From Humulus lupulus (taxonomy: Eukaryota > Streptophyta > Magnoliopsida > Rosales > Cannabaceae), in NCBI RefSeq assembly GCF_963169125.1, contig NC_084800.1, positions 141,852,397 to 141,916,396 on the forward strand: DNA of 64,000 nucleotides, read 5' to 3'. A program made the position numbers and the translations under genes. Positions within the stretch are counted from its first letter, which is position 1. The number at the start of each line of letters is the position of its first letter. The notes beneath the pieces were generated by a model, which worked only from the letters and a program-made list of their open reading frames with translations, was not told where the DNA came from and ran no database searches. Positions 1 through 11,514 of the stretch are shown here, piece by piece.

Positions 1-1761
1 TCCCAAAACTCATTTTTTGTTAAGGTTCAAAATTATTAATTTTTACCGTTCATAGATAACTTAGAAAAATTCCTCATCTTAAACCGTAATATATTTTAAT
101 CTAAAAATTTATCAGGACCTTCATAAATATCTTAAAAATTTTCTTACAAAGTTTCATAATTTTTGGGAACGAAAAACCAATTAAACCATTTAAAGAAATT
201 TGGGCAGTGCCTGCTGCCCAGGAGTTTTTCTCAGATTTTTAGGGTTCTTTGAAAAATTATTTATCTTACATCGTAGCCCAAGTTTTCCTAAAATTTTACC
301 AGGATCTTTAATAATATATAATTTAGTTTCTCTCAAAATTTCATAATTTTTAGGATAGGACAACCCATTAAAAAATGTAAGACAATCTGGGAAGTGTTTG
401 CTGCCCAGAAATTTCGTTTTCACATTATCAGGGCAAATTTTGAAAAACGATTACTCTTTAACCATTTATAATTTTCCTCTAAATTTTTTCTGTGATCCTT
501 ATAAATATTTAAAATAACATTTTACCGAATTTCATGCCTTTTGGCTCAATAAAACGTGTTCAGTATTCAAAGCAATTTGGGCAGAGCATGATGCCCATAA
601 ATTTTCTAGATGGCATCAAGATGCCAAAAAGTTCATAACTTAGATTTGAAAACACCTTTCTTTTATTTTTAAAAGCCTAAACTGAAGTAATCATCTAGAA
701 CTATGCAACCATGCAAATAATTTCCACAAAAAGAGGTAGTAGGGTATGATCTGACCCATTGGAATTCAGACCACGAAAACATGGCAGCATGCATTTTTAC
801 ACATTCTAGCAAAAATAACCACAACTAGCAAAACCCTAGCCACATGCATGCATGCAAATAAACAAATCAACCAATTTAACTCTCAAGAATAAAATAAACT
901 TCAAAAACCAACAAAACAACCTATACAACCAGATCTAACATGAATAACCAAAAACAACTCAAAACCAACCAAAAATCTACCTTTAATTGTTCTAGCTTGG
1001 AGATGAGGTTCCCTCAGTTTTTCAACTTCCTCCTTGTGTTCTACACACTCAAACCGAGCCCCAAGGTTCCACATGAAAATTTTTAAAAGAGCCCCAAGGT
1101 TCTGCCCATTATGATCACATGCATGCATATCCACTACTTAGGGTTTCAGATTTGAAGAATAAGAAAGGAGAAAAATGGAGTAGGGCTCGAATATACGCTT
1201 CCTTGGTGTGCTCTTGAGCTCCTCCCCTTCCTTCAATGGAGAGTGAGTGCCTAAGCTTGAGGAGAGAAAATGGCAGCCATGGAGGGTAGAGAGAGAGGGC
1301 TCTCGACTTTAGGGAGAGAAATGGAGGGAGTTTCTTTTTGTCACAAATAAATTTTGTCACATAACACATAATTTTGGTAATTTACTCAAATTGACCAAAA
1401 TGCCCTTAGAGGCTCGAGCAAGAATTTCCATTCTTAGGCCAGTAGATTGGAATTAAATCATCAATCAATTTTTTCTTAAGTTTACTGGCTTGACTATACA
1501 GTCCCAGTTGCCAAATATTTTTATTTCATAGTATTCCTCATTTTACCTAATTCGAGATTTTTTTGTTATTAGGGTTTGCCCCTCGGTCCAAGACCAATTT
1601 TCTTTGCATAGGCCTAAACCCTTCATCAAATTAGCACAACGGCTATGAAATTCATGAAATAACATAATTTCACATAATATTATTTATCGAAATAATATTT
1701 CACATAATTCTTCACCGGCTCCAACCGGCTACTAACAGTGTTCAAAATACGGGATGTTACA
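1..1761 (-). mobile_element. LTR-1: partial gypsy LTR, sense minus, runs off the window start
   Basis: The right edge ends in GGGATGTTACA at 1761, the usual plant gypsy LTR border (TGTAACATCCC on the minus strand), and the following sequence belongs to another element (Tat-1). No coding sequence is convincing here; the short ORFs are shadows. The first 600 bases hold degenerate tandem repeats, listed separately. The adjoining 5 bases (1762-1766, ATACT) would be one TSD copy, but the other end lies outside the window. It could be a solo LTR or the LTR of a larger element. By its termini it resembles Tekay-type LTRs; that lineage is an inference. Confidence 0.6.
20..625. repeat. About 3 degenerate tandem repeats of roughly 187 bp inside LTR-1
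   Basis: Three diverged units share the order: ACCAGGATC-like block, ATAAATAT run, TTTCATAATTTTTGGG-like block, then a palindromic core at about 200-221, 387-406 and 571-590. The core is GGGCAG, 6 bases, CTGCCC in the first unit and is mutated but recognisable in the others. A further perfect palindrome, TGGCATCAAGATGCCA, lies at about 611-626. Confidence 0.6.
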
Positions 1762-2193
1762 ATACTTGGGTGGTCCATACGATCAAGCCAAGCCCGCCAC
1801 CCTCTTGGCATAATTCTGAAGAGAAGTTCAGTGTCCGACTGGATGACGTTAACAACTTCGCCTTTGAGAGGCAGTGCCTATCAAGGGAAATATAATATAA
1901 TGTTAAACAAATTTTGGAGTATGTAAATAATAAAAAAATATATGTATAGAGATGGAAACTAACAGTCAAGTGCATCCCCATAGTTGAGCGCATCACGTCC
2001 TGAGAAGTTGAGGTCTCTATCTTGTCCAAATCACACTCTGCCAGCTGGTTAATATGGCTCACCACATCACTGGTTAGGGCCTAGACCGAACCTCAGTGGC
2101 GAGCAACAACCTTACCCACTTCCACATGCAAAGCTGAGATAGAGACAAAATGTTGCAGCAGAAGGATTTGCTAGCGAAGCTGGAGGAGGGACT

Positions 2194-3893
2194 TCATTTT
2201 CCGCGAGCACAGTTTCTTTCTAAACTCTGGGTGGGAAGAGAGCATCTCCTTGCCTTTTTGTCCAAGTTTCGGTGGACGAACCTCCAGCACTGAATATGTT
2301 CTTCTTTTGGATCTTGGCCTTTTTGACAGTTGGGTCGGAATTGAGGGTTGTGGTCAGATCGCTCATGTCTTCCTATAAAAATAACCAAAAAAGGGTAAGA
2401 ATGATTTTAACCAAACTTGAAAAAATAAATAAAGAAGAAAGCCCTGCCCTTTGAGCTAGTGGAGGAGTGTATGATAATTGGATCTAGAATGAGGACTAGG
2501 CTAACTGGCTGAGGATTGGTTAGGTCGAGGATAACCAGGTCTGGAGGAGACCTAGGTGGAACAATCTCATGCATGTTTTCAAGCTCAAGCTCATCCTCTG
2601 AGCTTGATTCATACTCTGCGTGTGTTGAGGCTGGAAAAAGAGTCCCAAGGGGTAGTACGATACATGGGCGAATATAGGTGTCATATTGTTGGAAAATGAC
2701 ATTCCTAATATTTAAAGTATTATCTACAATGATAGTACTAGAGGGGAGGCTAAGCATGCAACATATAGGTTAATGTGAGGACCATGGTTACCTTGACTAG
2801 AAGTACTGGCTACTACCCCCAATTAGGCTCGGGGTTGATTGTCGCTTAGAGCGCTCTGGGAAGGTCGCTTGCGCACTAACAGCACGACCTCTTCTTCCTC
2901 GTCAACCCCCTCTACTATAGCAAGGTTCCTCTTTCTATGAGGACCAGAGGTTAAAAAGCAAGGGATTGACCCTTTCTGATCAGTTTATAGGCCCTCATAT
3001 TGACATCTATCATTATAACTTGCCAATCCTTCTCCTCGTTTGGAAGGAGACGAGCTTGGTATATTGGTACTTCCTGACCTCGGAAGCTACATACCTCTTA
3101 TAGATAGCTGCACAAACAATTAACTCGATCAGAATCGTGAAATTGTAGAGAAGACAAAATATAATGGATAAAATAACCAAGGCAGAGAATACTTACAAGG
3201 TCACGAACACATTCGACATAAAGAACGTGTCCTTAATATCTTTTGGATGACTAGAGAGATCAATGAATGTGGCGGTCTTTGGGAACCGAGTGAGGTAGTA
3301 GAACCTATCACCTCCAGTCTTGGTGGTGGGGTTGGCCTTAAGGCATAAAAAATGAAGGATTTCCTCGGGGGTAGGATCTTCCCAGCTGTTCTTGTGGAAT
3401 AGATACTTTAACCTCGTGAGGAGGTCGTACGTCTTCAGACAGAGGTGGAAAGGGGAAAACTTCACGTAATTTAAGAATTCTGAGAAATATGTGTTCAATG
3501 GAAAGAAGGCCCCCACCTTCAAGTGTTTGTCCCTCCAGGCCCCAAAAATTTCCTCCAAAGGAGTGCACTCCTCTATCCTTCATAGGCTGGGCAAGCATAA
3601 AACTTCAAGCTTGTCTGAATGTCGTGGTTCTTCATTATGGCATTCACTTGAGGCATCGAAGTTATTTGAGAAACGATCCACACTGCTTCATAGAAGCTAT
3701 GAACAGTTACCTCGACCTCCCTTTCCACCACTAGCCCAAAGTGGGGATTGTAGGTCTCCTCAGTTTTTGGCCTTGGGAAGAAGAACCAGCTACTACCTTG
3801 GATTGATGAATCATTATGATTTGGTGGGAAGAAATAATTTAGTTCACCTGAGTATGGATCAGCGTTAAATGTTAGTGGGCGACCTAAGGACAT
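2194..3893 (-). pseudogene. Antisense gene of Tat-1, gypsy-type transposon-domain protein, broken
   Basis: Read on the minus strand, opposite to the element. It starts with ATG at 3893 and runs as an open frame to 3573. After a stop and a frameshift near 3560-3577 it continues as a 120-residue stretch (3558-3193). That stretch has the layout of the plant 'putative gypsy type transposon' domain (compare PF04195): a gAFFPLxxYF-like motif, a region ending LxxLKYLF, then a PTPEEILHFL-like motif. At 3196 a canonical donor (GTAAGT) follows, and a TTTGTGCAG acceptor at 3108 gives an 89-bp intron, but the downstream frame is off by one. A further acidic, proline-rich stretch at 2757-2407 (SSSEDELELE) looks like a later exon. 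The function is unknown. Similar antisense ORFs are known in Tat elements such as Grande and Retand. Confidence 0.55.
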
Positions 3894-4648
3894 GGCTCTG
3901 GGATATAGTTTAAAGTTTCAAGTAAAATGGTCGTGTTTGATAACCAGAAGTAAATTACTAGATAACGCAACCTGAATATTTGAGATGGAAATCTATGTTC
4001 TAGTAGTTGAATACTCCTACGAACCTGGATGAATCCTATGAACTAAAAATCCTACACGAGCTAAAGTGGGGAAAGAATTCCGTGTTTGTGGATTCACACG
4101 TGATCCTAATTCATGTGCCCCGTCTCCTCAAAAATCGCGTGTCAGAAACTTGGTTTCGGAAAGTGGTTTTAATGCAAAACCACTAAGATAGCATAGCCCC
4201 TAAGCTACCTAGTTTTTGGGTTCAAAACCCAGAATTTACCCTGAAAATTGCCTAAACTGTTCCTGATAAGAACCCAAAAACTCAAAAAAACTAACCTATT
4301 ATATGTTCTTAGTATCCTTTATACTACCAAACCAATAGGCTATCCTTACGTATTATGAGTATTTGAACTACTCTCTTAAATAGGAAAATTATGTGAAAAA
4401 TGCAAAAATATAGGAGCATTCCAAGAAAAACCAGTCGAAATATGGAAAAATAAGTTAGCAATAGAGGATCATGAGTGCTTACAATTAATTAAGGTTGTGA
4501 TCAAGGTTGAAGTTTGAATAATTAACAAACCCAAGATGCTAAATTCAAAAAATGATTGCTCGAAAGCTTTAGAAAAAGGAGAGAGCTGGATAAGAACTTT
4601 TTGCAAGAGTAAAGGAAAAGTTGGCCTTCGAAGTGATCAGAAAGAGCC
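3894..4648 (-). other. Predicted 5' leader of the Tat-1 antisense transcript, with leader intron donor
   Basis: No ORF of note. On the minus strand a donor GTAAGC lies at 4482-4477, about 170 bp downstream of the antisense TATA box, and an ATATTCAG acceptor lies about 70 bases upstream of the ATG at 3893. Tat-2 has the same arrangement. Splicing is predicted from sequence only. Confidence 0.4.
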
Positions 4649-4656
4649 TATATATA
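4649..4656 (-). promoter_or_regulatory. Antisense TATA box of Tat-1
   Basis: TATATATA on the minus strand, within CTATATATAGGCTC. It lies about 750 bp upstream of the antisense ATG and 223 bp inside the 3' LTR once SoloLTR-1 is removed. Tat-2 and Tat-3 have a TATA box at a matching place. Confidence 0.5.
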
Positions 4657-4760
4657 GAATAAGCCTGGGGTAAAATTGGGACTGTTTGATCAAGGAAGTT
4701 TTAGATCAAAGGGTTGTAATCAGATGGGCAAAACGGTGACAAAAAAGGTGACAAGACAAC

Positions 4761-7700
4761 TGTAACGCCCTGGGTAGCCAAGACCGTTACACTGTGTGTT
4801 TATAAAGTGCCAGACTTGCTAATCAAGTCATTTAATTTAAATAGTGTTGCTGGAACTATGAAGGAACTAGGGTTAAAAATGTTTTGGTCTCGAAAGCCAC
4901 ATTTTCATTAAGAAGCATCATCTGTTTACACGGGATCCCAAAAATATTAAGTTTAAAGACTGTTTACAAAAGACACAAGGTTTATATACAATATCAGGCT
5001 ATATTAAGGCAAAACAGGCAATTAGGTAATCCCTGTCCTGACCCACTCCTCGACCATGGCGATTGAGCAACTGGCTATGTACATTTAGCCCCGCAGCCCT
5101 CCAACTCAGGATTGGTTCAGCTTGCCCTTGCCTTTACCTGCACCACGTAGCACCCGTGAGCCAAGGCCCAGCAAGAAAACACAACAACAGAGCATAAACA
5201 ATCAACAGACGAATCAATATCTCATATTGCATCACATAATCTCAACCACATAACCATTCAATATAGTCAAGTATTCCACATACTAAACATATCAACTCAT
5301 ATCATATATTACTACACAAATGATAACTAGGGCTAGCGCTCTCAGGCTGCTCCCTCCGTTATCCCACTGACTCCGGCCTGCTTAAACCGAGCTCAGTGAA
5401 TGTTAAGCTGTCCTCGGCTACCAGTGGCCAAGCCGTGCCCTGTGCGCAAATACTATGTACGGCACTCTTAGGCCGCTTTTACATGTCCCATGGCGTAATA
5501 CCATCATTGACACGCTACAAGCATCGGGAGCACTTAGTCCCATCACAAACATATAACCAGGTGCAATTTTCGTACCTTTCAATTCACTAGCTTTGATCCC
5601 TTGACTCCTCGAGCACGATTGTTGTGAAAATTAATATACGCAAGTATACGCAATCGTCAAACAAGTAATAAAGTGATAAGTAAGATCGTCTCCACAGGGA
5701 TTGCAAGTGAAATTTAATGCAAAATCAATTATTTAACAATTTGGATTTTAAGAAAATAAATTGATTGGATGTTGTGAACTAAAATAAAATGATTAAACTG
5801 GAATCAAGATTAAAATATTGCTACAAACGCTGGAAAATTAACTGCAAGAAAAAGTATCTATGGAATGATAGACTTGAATAGCTAAATCCCCCTATGTTTT
5901 ATCTGCCCAGTTGTTACAGCATTACTTCAGCAAAACGCACAGAGTTAACTAGAATTCCTTACAAGCCCATGAGATTTTTCCAAAACTCATGAAATAAGTT
6001 CTATCATCTAACCCAATATATTCCTATATTAAATCAGATTCAAGAACATAATTTAAGCATCAATTCTCAAAGTTATGCAAGGTAGTAAAATATTCCTGTT
6101 CTACTTACTAAGAACAACCTAGAAAATGGGTGTTCTCTTGCATCATTCAAGTACCAACTACTAGATTTAACCTTTCCAGTATTAAATCTAGCTTAATAAC
6201 CTGCCATTAATTTCCAAACAACAACAGTAAATAAACATGAAGCTCACTTGAATGAACAATGACAATTTAGCTTAAGTAATGCATTCAAATTTAAAATACA
6301 TGACAAAAGGGGTTTTAACCATTCAAGTCTCAAAAGTTTAGCTCATAACTAAAGTAGCAAACATAAACCAAAACAGAAAATTAATATCCATGAGTGCTAG
6401 AATAACTATGCAAAATAAGAAAATACAAAATAGAGAAGAAATGAAGAAATGAGAACAAAGCCTAGATTGATGGTGTTGTAGGTTAGATCTTCTTGTCCTT
6501 ATCTTCCTCATTCAATTCCTTGTGTTTCCTTCTTTTTCTTCTTCTTCTTCATGCTCTTTTTTTTTTTGCAACTTTTTTCCCATGTTAATGGCAGCTCCTC
6601 TTTTTTTTTTTGTCAATGTGATGGTGGCTGGTACTTAGTTTTCTCCTCTCTAGGGTACAATTTTCATTTTACCCTAATTAAAAAGCCCACTTTCTTCTCT
6701 TTGATCCGCTAGTCCAATCCACATCAGCCAGCTAACCTAACTTTTAAGTGACTGCCACATAAGCGCTGAGTTAGATGAAGAAAAGCCTGCTGGTATTTTG
6801 TCCACGTCATTTCCCAGTACCCAGAAATGCTATAGCATTTCTCCAGCAATTCAGCAGCATTTCCAGCTTAGTGTTCTCTTTAGCCTCGGATTCCTTTCTT
6901 TCCCTTAGCGATTCAAAAATTCCTTTCCTAAACAACAAAGCAAACAGAATTAATTAATTAATTACATTTAATACTAACAACTTAAAAGACTCCTAAATTA
7001 GTACACTAACTAGAAAAGAAAGATAAAAACTAATCAAACTTACAAACAACATCACATTTATTACTCTTTTCACTAAAAATCAAGTTCAAAGTTAATAAAA
7101 ATAACTCTATCCCATAGAGTTATCAACGATCCCCCACGAGCCCTAGCGCTCACCTAAACACAACCATAGGCCAAAGTCATCATCAATCCTCAAGTACAAA
7201 ACCTAGCCTCGGGGCCAATCCCGAGCCCCCGGGAAGTCCTAGTTCCACCAAACAAGGTGGTGGAATCAAACCCCAAACCCTAGGTCAAAAGCCCTTGCAA
7301 ACAACCCTAAAATCCCCTTCAGAAGACAGAGTAGCGCTACTGTGCTCATGGGAGGGCACTACAGCGCTACAAACAGAAGCAAAACCCCATCAGCAAACTT
7401 GGCCTAGCGCTACAGCGCCCAAACGCTGGCATTGTAGCGCTAGTCACAGACTGGCCAACACCAGTTTTTACCTTCTGCAATTTTCTGGAACCAACCTCAG
7501 CCAAAAATCCTCCAAATCCTTCCCAAACCCAAAAACAACCTTATGACCATACTCCACTCATCCCAACCACCCTAAATACCTAGAACTCAAGCACATGCAT
7601 CCCCAAACTCAAAATTCACCATAGCCACTCCTAAACACTAAAACTCAGCAGAAACCAGTTGAACAACAAAGTTGGAGTTTAGAATTTATACCTCTAGTGG

Positions 7701-8683
7701 AATTTCGACCTCAAGGTGCCTCTAGACTTCCTTGGCTTGCTCCTCCTCAGCCTTAGGCCTGAATTCCCTAAAGTCTCCATCCAATTCAACTTAAACACCA
7801 TAGCTCAAAAACCAGAAATAGAAACTGAAGAACTCTAAAGTCTTACCTCAAGTGCTGATGAATCCTTGCTAAACCGCTGCCAATTTCTCAATCCTAGGTT
7901 AGGATCCTTGATGCTTAGTTTATCCCAGCTCTTCTCTGAGCTTTACTCTAGAAATCCTCAAGAAACAGATGAAGGAAATATAAACCGACCTAGAGAACTC
8001 TCTCTGTTTTTCTCCCCTTTCTTTTCCCTTCCCTTTCCTTCTTTTTCAGACTTCTATAACTTTCTACAATTCCCACTAACATAAAGCCTTGGTAATACTT
8101 AACTCCTGTAAGCCAAATGACTATTATGCCCTCCCTGTTAAATCTAAACCCTTTAATCCACTTAAGGGCATTCTAGTCATTTTACCCAATTCCCGCTAAC
8201 TCCTCGAGTGTCTCTAATATTTCCCGCTTAACTCCTGATACCTAACTAATCACCACTAATATTCCTCAATGTCAGAATAGACTCTAGTATATTCACTAAA
8301 TTCCTGTTTATACCCCTGAGCTCTCCCCGAGCCGAGTATAAATCCCCGCCATGACTTTTTCGCTACTCTGCTCACTAGGATCGTCTCGAGTCACAGTTCA
8401 CAGATATATCCACATAATAATGTGGTCTCGACAATTATCACATATATCAAAGCAGTTATGCCCATAATGGCCAAAATTATGATTATGCCCCTCTAATCTA
8501 ATCAGGGCCTACATGCATACTAATACACACATTCATGCATCTCAGAAATTCAAATAATCATATAACATGCTTTAAATCATAATCATGCATCTTAATCATT
8601 AAAACCACACATAATTCCCATTATGCCCTTCAGGCACACTAATCAAGGCCCTTAAGCCTTATTAGTGAATTTGGTTCGTTACA
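4761..8683 (-). mobile_element. SoloLTR-1: gypsy (Tekay-like) solo LTR, sense minus, TSD ACAAC
   Basis: It starts TGTAACGCCC at 4761 and ends TTCGTTACA at 8683, and is flanked by a perfect 5-bp TSD, ACAAC, at 4756-4760 and 8684-8688. It contains SoloLTR-2 at 5620-7125; without that insertion and its duplicated target the LTR is about 2.4 kb. No internal region, primer site or pol is present, so it is a solo LTR, normally produced by recombination between the two LTRs of one element. Sense is minus, judged from Tekay-2 and the related plus-sense LTR-4. It belongs to the same family as SoloLTR-4. It carries the shared block at 5121-5180 and a cluster of AGCGCTAC palindromes at about 7327-7442. 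Confidence 0.9.
5620..7125 (-). mobile_element. SoloLTR-2: 1.5-kb solo LTR nested in SoloLTR-1, TSD ACGAT
   Basis: TGTTGTGAAA at 5620 to GAGTTATCA at 7125, flanked by a perfect TSD ACGAT (5615-5619 and 7126-7130). Joining the flanks gives an uninterrupted SoloLTR-1 sequence that aligns with SoloLTR-4 (GAGCACGAT followed by CGAGCCC). It is related to LTR-3 (49911-51346): both have the ATAAAGTGATAA and CGTCTCCACA blocks near the plus-strand start and a terminal 10-bp hairpin. Sense is minus, inferred from the purine tract beside LTR-3. The lineage (Athila or Ogre-like) is uncertain. Short poly-T and CTT runs lie at 6530-6615. Confidence 0.88.
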
Positions 8684-8792
8684 ACAACTGTCACAGTTCT
8701 CAAGAGGGTAGGGGGCACGTTTCTCACAAAAGAAGTGGAAAATCCTCTACTATGCTTGTTAGAAGTAAGGGTGACATCATACATGAGCAGAG

Positions 8793-8806
8793 GCTTGGGG
8801 GGAAAA
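8793..8806 (+). promoter_or_regulatory. Polypurine tract of Tat-1
   Basis: GCTTGGGGGGAAAA directly before the 3' LTR start TGTTGTACC. This is the usual primer for plus-strand DNA synthesis. Confidence 0.75.
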
Positions 8807-9483
8807 TGTTGTACCTAAAAAATACGAGCTGGCGTGTCTTGTTCGCAGTATAGTTGTGATGCATTTAATGAAGATATACCTAGTTCTAAGGGCATGGTAT
8901 GAGTTCCCTAATGCTCAAATTAGGTTAAGCATAGGTCGACAAGGGATCAAAGAAGATCGTCCAGCCAAACCTCTAGGTCGCGTAGACGTAGCTCGTATAC
9001 CTGGATATTCAGATTGGCTTATCTTGGAAATCTCTAGCTCATGGTGTGTGTATTCAGCTCACAGCCGACACACTGAACACACCTATTTGAATCCCTAAAG
9101 AATTGGGATTTTATATACATGAGTAGAATATTGTAATCTTTCTAGATAAATGTATAATATCAGGCATTCGATATATTAAATGTAATTATTTGTATATTTA
9201 AGAAGTTACCCAATTTTGTAAGTTATCCAAACTTTTCCATTAATCCCCTATAGATAGAGAGGGAATTGATAGAAAAAGGGATCACATCATGTATACTGAA
9301 ACTCTGGAGAAATTTTCATAAACAATTTCTTGAGAGAAACAGGAACAACATAGACTCGTGGACTAGAAGGATTTTAACCACTGAACCACACAAAAGTTTT
9401 TGTGTCCTTAGTATACAATTTTATCCAAGCCTAATCGTCTCTCGAATTTCTTAATTATAAGTAAACGAAAAACCGTTTCAACA
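8807..9483 (+). mobile_element. 3' LTR of Tat-1 (677 bp)
   Basis: It begins TGTTGTACC after the polypurine tract and ends near GTTTCAACA at 9483; the exact end could be 9480. Its start resembles the start of the Tat-3 LTR on the minus strand (TGTTGTACCG). The small ORFs at 8856-9098 and 9266-9454 are inside the LTR and are not regarded as genes. Confidence 0.75.
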
Positions 9484-10629
9484 ACAACAAATCAAAAGAA
9501 CCTATTCAAATTAGAGAGCCTCAAAAGGAGACTCCTAAAATGGTTGATGAACAACCTTTATTGCCTAAAAGAAGCCAAAGACTCAAAGATTTGGGATCAA
9601 GTGAGAAGTGCTCTCAAGTTGGGACACTATATCTTATAGAAGGAAATAATTAGGAGGTTACACAAAAATATATTATAGTACTTCAATTAGAAAATTAACC
9701 CAGATCTTTCAAAGAAGTTATGTCCTCAAGAGAATCAGCTTTTTGAAAGGAGGCAGTAAATGATTAAATAGATTCAATTGTGTCTGACTACACTTGGGAA
9801 TAGGTCGACCTTCCAAAAATAGCTAAACCAATTGGGTGAAAATGGGCATTTTAGAAGGAAATACCATACAATTGACGTTATACAAATATTTAAGGCTAGA
9901 TTAGTGGCTAAGGGATTCAAACAAAAAAATGGAATATATTACTTTGTCACATATGCACCGGTAGCAAGAACCACTTCTATTAGATTGTTATTTACCCTAT
10001 CATCTATGTATAATCTTTATGTTCACCAAATGGATTTAAAAACGACATTCCTAAATGGAGATCTTGAGGAAGTGGTCTATATGGAACAACCGAGGGTTTT
10101 GTTCTTCGAGGAAATGAACATAATGTGCATAGACATGTCAAATAATTATATGGTTTGAAACAAGCTCCAAAATAGTGGCATGAAAAGTTTGATAAAGTCA
10201 TTGTTTAAAATGGGTTTAGACACAACAACATGGACAGGTGCTTATACTCTAAGACTTATGCTGACTATGTCATATTAGTGTCCCTTTATGTTGATGATAT
10301 GTTGATTTTGAGTAATGACATGAGAGGAATAATAGAAACAAAGAGGTTTTTATCTTCTAACTTTAAGATGAAGGACTTTGGAGAGGTCGATACCATACTA
10401 GGTATGAAAGTTAGAAGAAATAGTGGAGGTTTTGTTTTAATTCAAGCCCATTATGTCGAGAAAGTGCTTGAAAAATTTAATCATCTAAAAATCAAAGAGG
10501 AAAATACACCATTGATTCAAACATGAAGTTCGAAAACAATGAAGGAAGATCAATTACTCAATTGGAATATGAAAGTGCAATAGGGATCCTAATGTACACT
10601 GCTCATTGTAATAGAGCGGATATTGCATA
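9484..10629 (+). pseudogene. Copia-1: broken Ty1/copia reverse transcriptase fragment
   Basis: Degenerate copia pol on the plus strand. It begins with linker sequence (LPKRSQR) and then has recognisable RVT_2 motifs: ARLVAKGF near 9895, QMDLKTTFLNGDLEEVVYM near 10030-10085, LYGLKQAP near 10150, and the catalytic LYVDDML at 10288-10308 with both aspartates intact. It then runs through FKMKDFGE and ILGMKV to an RNase H-connection motif (YESAIGILMYT). Stops and frameshifts lie around 9650, 9770, 9830, 10156 and 10525. It stops within an ADIA motif at 10629, where Copia-2 is inserted, and the continuation is not found on the other side of Copia-2. Integrase and gag are absent; Tat-1 probably interrupted it on the left. 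Confidence 0.85.
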
Positions 10630-11274
10630 GGTTGGTATTAAAAGTGTAAATCAGAGTTACACAACGAAATTGGTCTTTTAAAAAATTTATTAATGTCCAC
10701 TAGGATCATACATATATAGATATATTAAAGCACATACAAATAGATTAGAGATTAACTCTTTTAGCCTATCAAGTTTCCTCGAATCTTTTTATATTAAATC
10801 AACGATCTTCAAATCTAGACTCTGAAAGCTCACACATTGATCTTCCAGACCAATGCTCAAGCACACAAGGACGTGTGTGGGCACGTAGGATTCAAAAGGT
10901 TGATTTAGAACTCTCTAGATGTGCTCAACACATGAGATCTAGAGAGGTTTGATTAATAGAAGATGTATTGAGTAGTTTTCAGGTTTAGGAAAAACTATCC
11001 CTTTCTTTTTCAAAGAGAAAGAGTCTCACAGTTTAATCTTTTTAATTGTTCAAAACAACTTATTCCTTAAAGTATCGCTCTTTCAGTTTTATAAAGATAA
11101 TAAATTAATTAATTAATCTTTATTTTGTTAAAATAAAACTGATGAGTTATAACCCATTTAATTATATAATTTAAATCATATTTAAATGAATAATTATATA
11201 TATATTTAAATATACAAATTATTTGAAATTCAAAATTCAAATCCCAGGGAAACAAATATCCCTGTGTGTGGAGC

Positions 11275-11298
11275 CACACTCACTACACAGTGAGTGTG
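11275..11298. repeat. Perfect 10-bp hairpin in the Copia-2 LTR
   Basis: CACACTCACT, loop ACAC, AGTGAGTGTG. The second LTR copy has an 11-bp version at 48410-48433, and a related copia LTR has a 14-bp hairpin with another sequence at 62887-62920. Confidence 0.85.
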
Positions 11299-11514
11299 TC
11301 GACCACACCATTAGAGTTATCCCTAATTTTTTCATTTGTTTATTTAATCAATATTTAAAACAATATATTTATCCAAAAATAAATATCAGTTAATTCAACA
11401 TTAACTTTATCTTAAAATATCAGTTTTAAATAAATAAATATCTTATTATAAATAAGATAATTATTAATCTCTCTTTCATATTAATCCAAACATGATTAAT
11501 ATTAATTTTAACCT

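Larger units (their letters stand above)
1762..9483 (+). mobile_element. Tat-1: 3' part of a Ty3/gypsy Tat-lineage element, interrupted by SoloLTR-1
   Basis: What remains is the antisense-gene region (1762-4760), a short stretch after SoloLTR-1 (8684-8806), a polypurine tract and the 3' LTR (8807-9483). The sense strand is plus, because the polypurine tract and the LTR start TGTTGTACC read that way. The pol region is not present; it would lie left of LTR-1. Assignment to Tat rests on the antisense ORF and on similarity of the 3' end to Tat-2 and Tat-3 in this window. Without SoloLTR-1, the antisense TATA box sits 223 bp inside the 3' LTR, as in the other two Tat copies. Confidence 0.7.
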
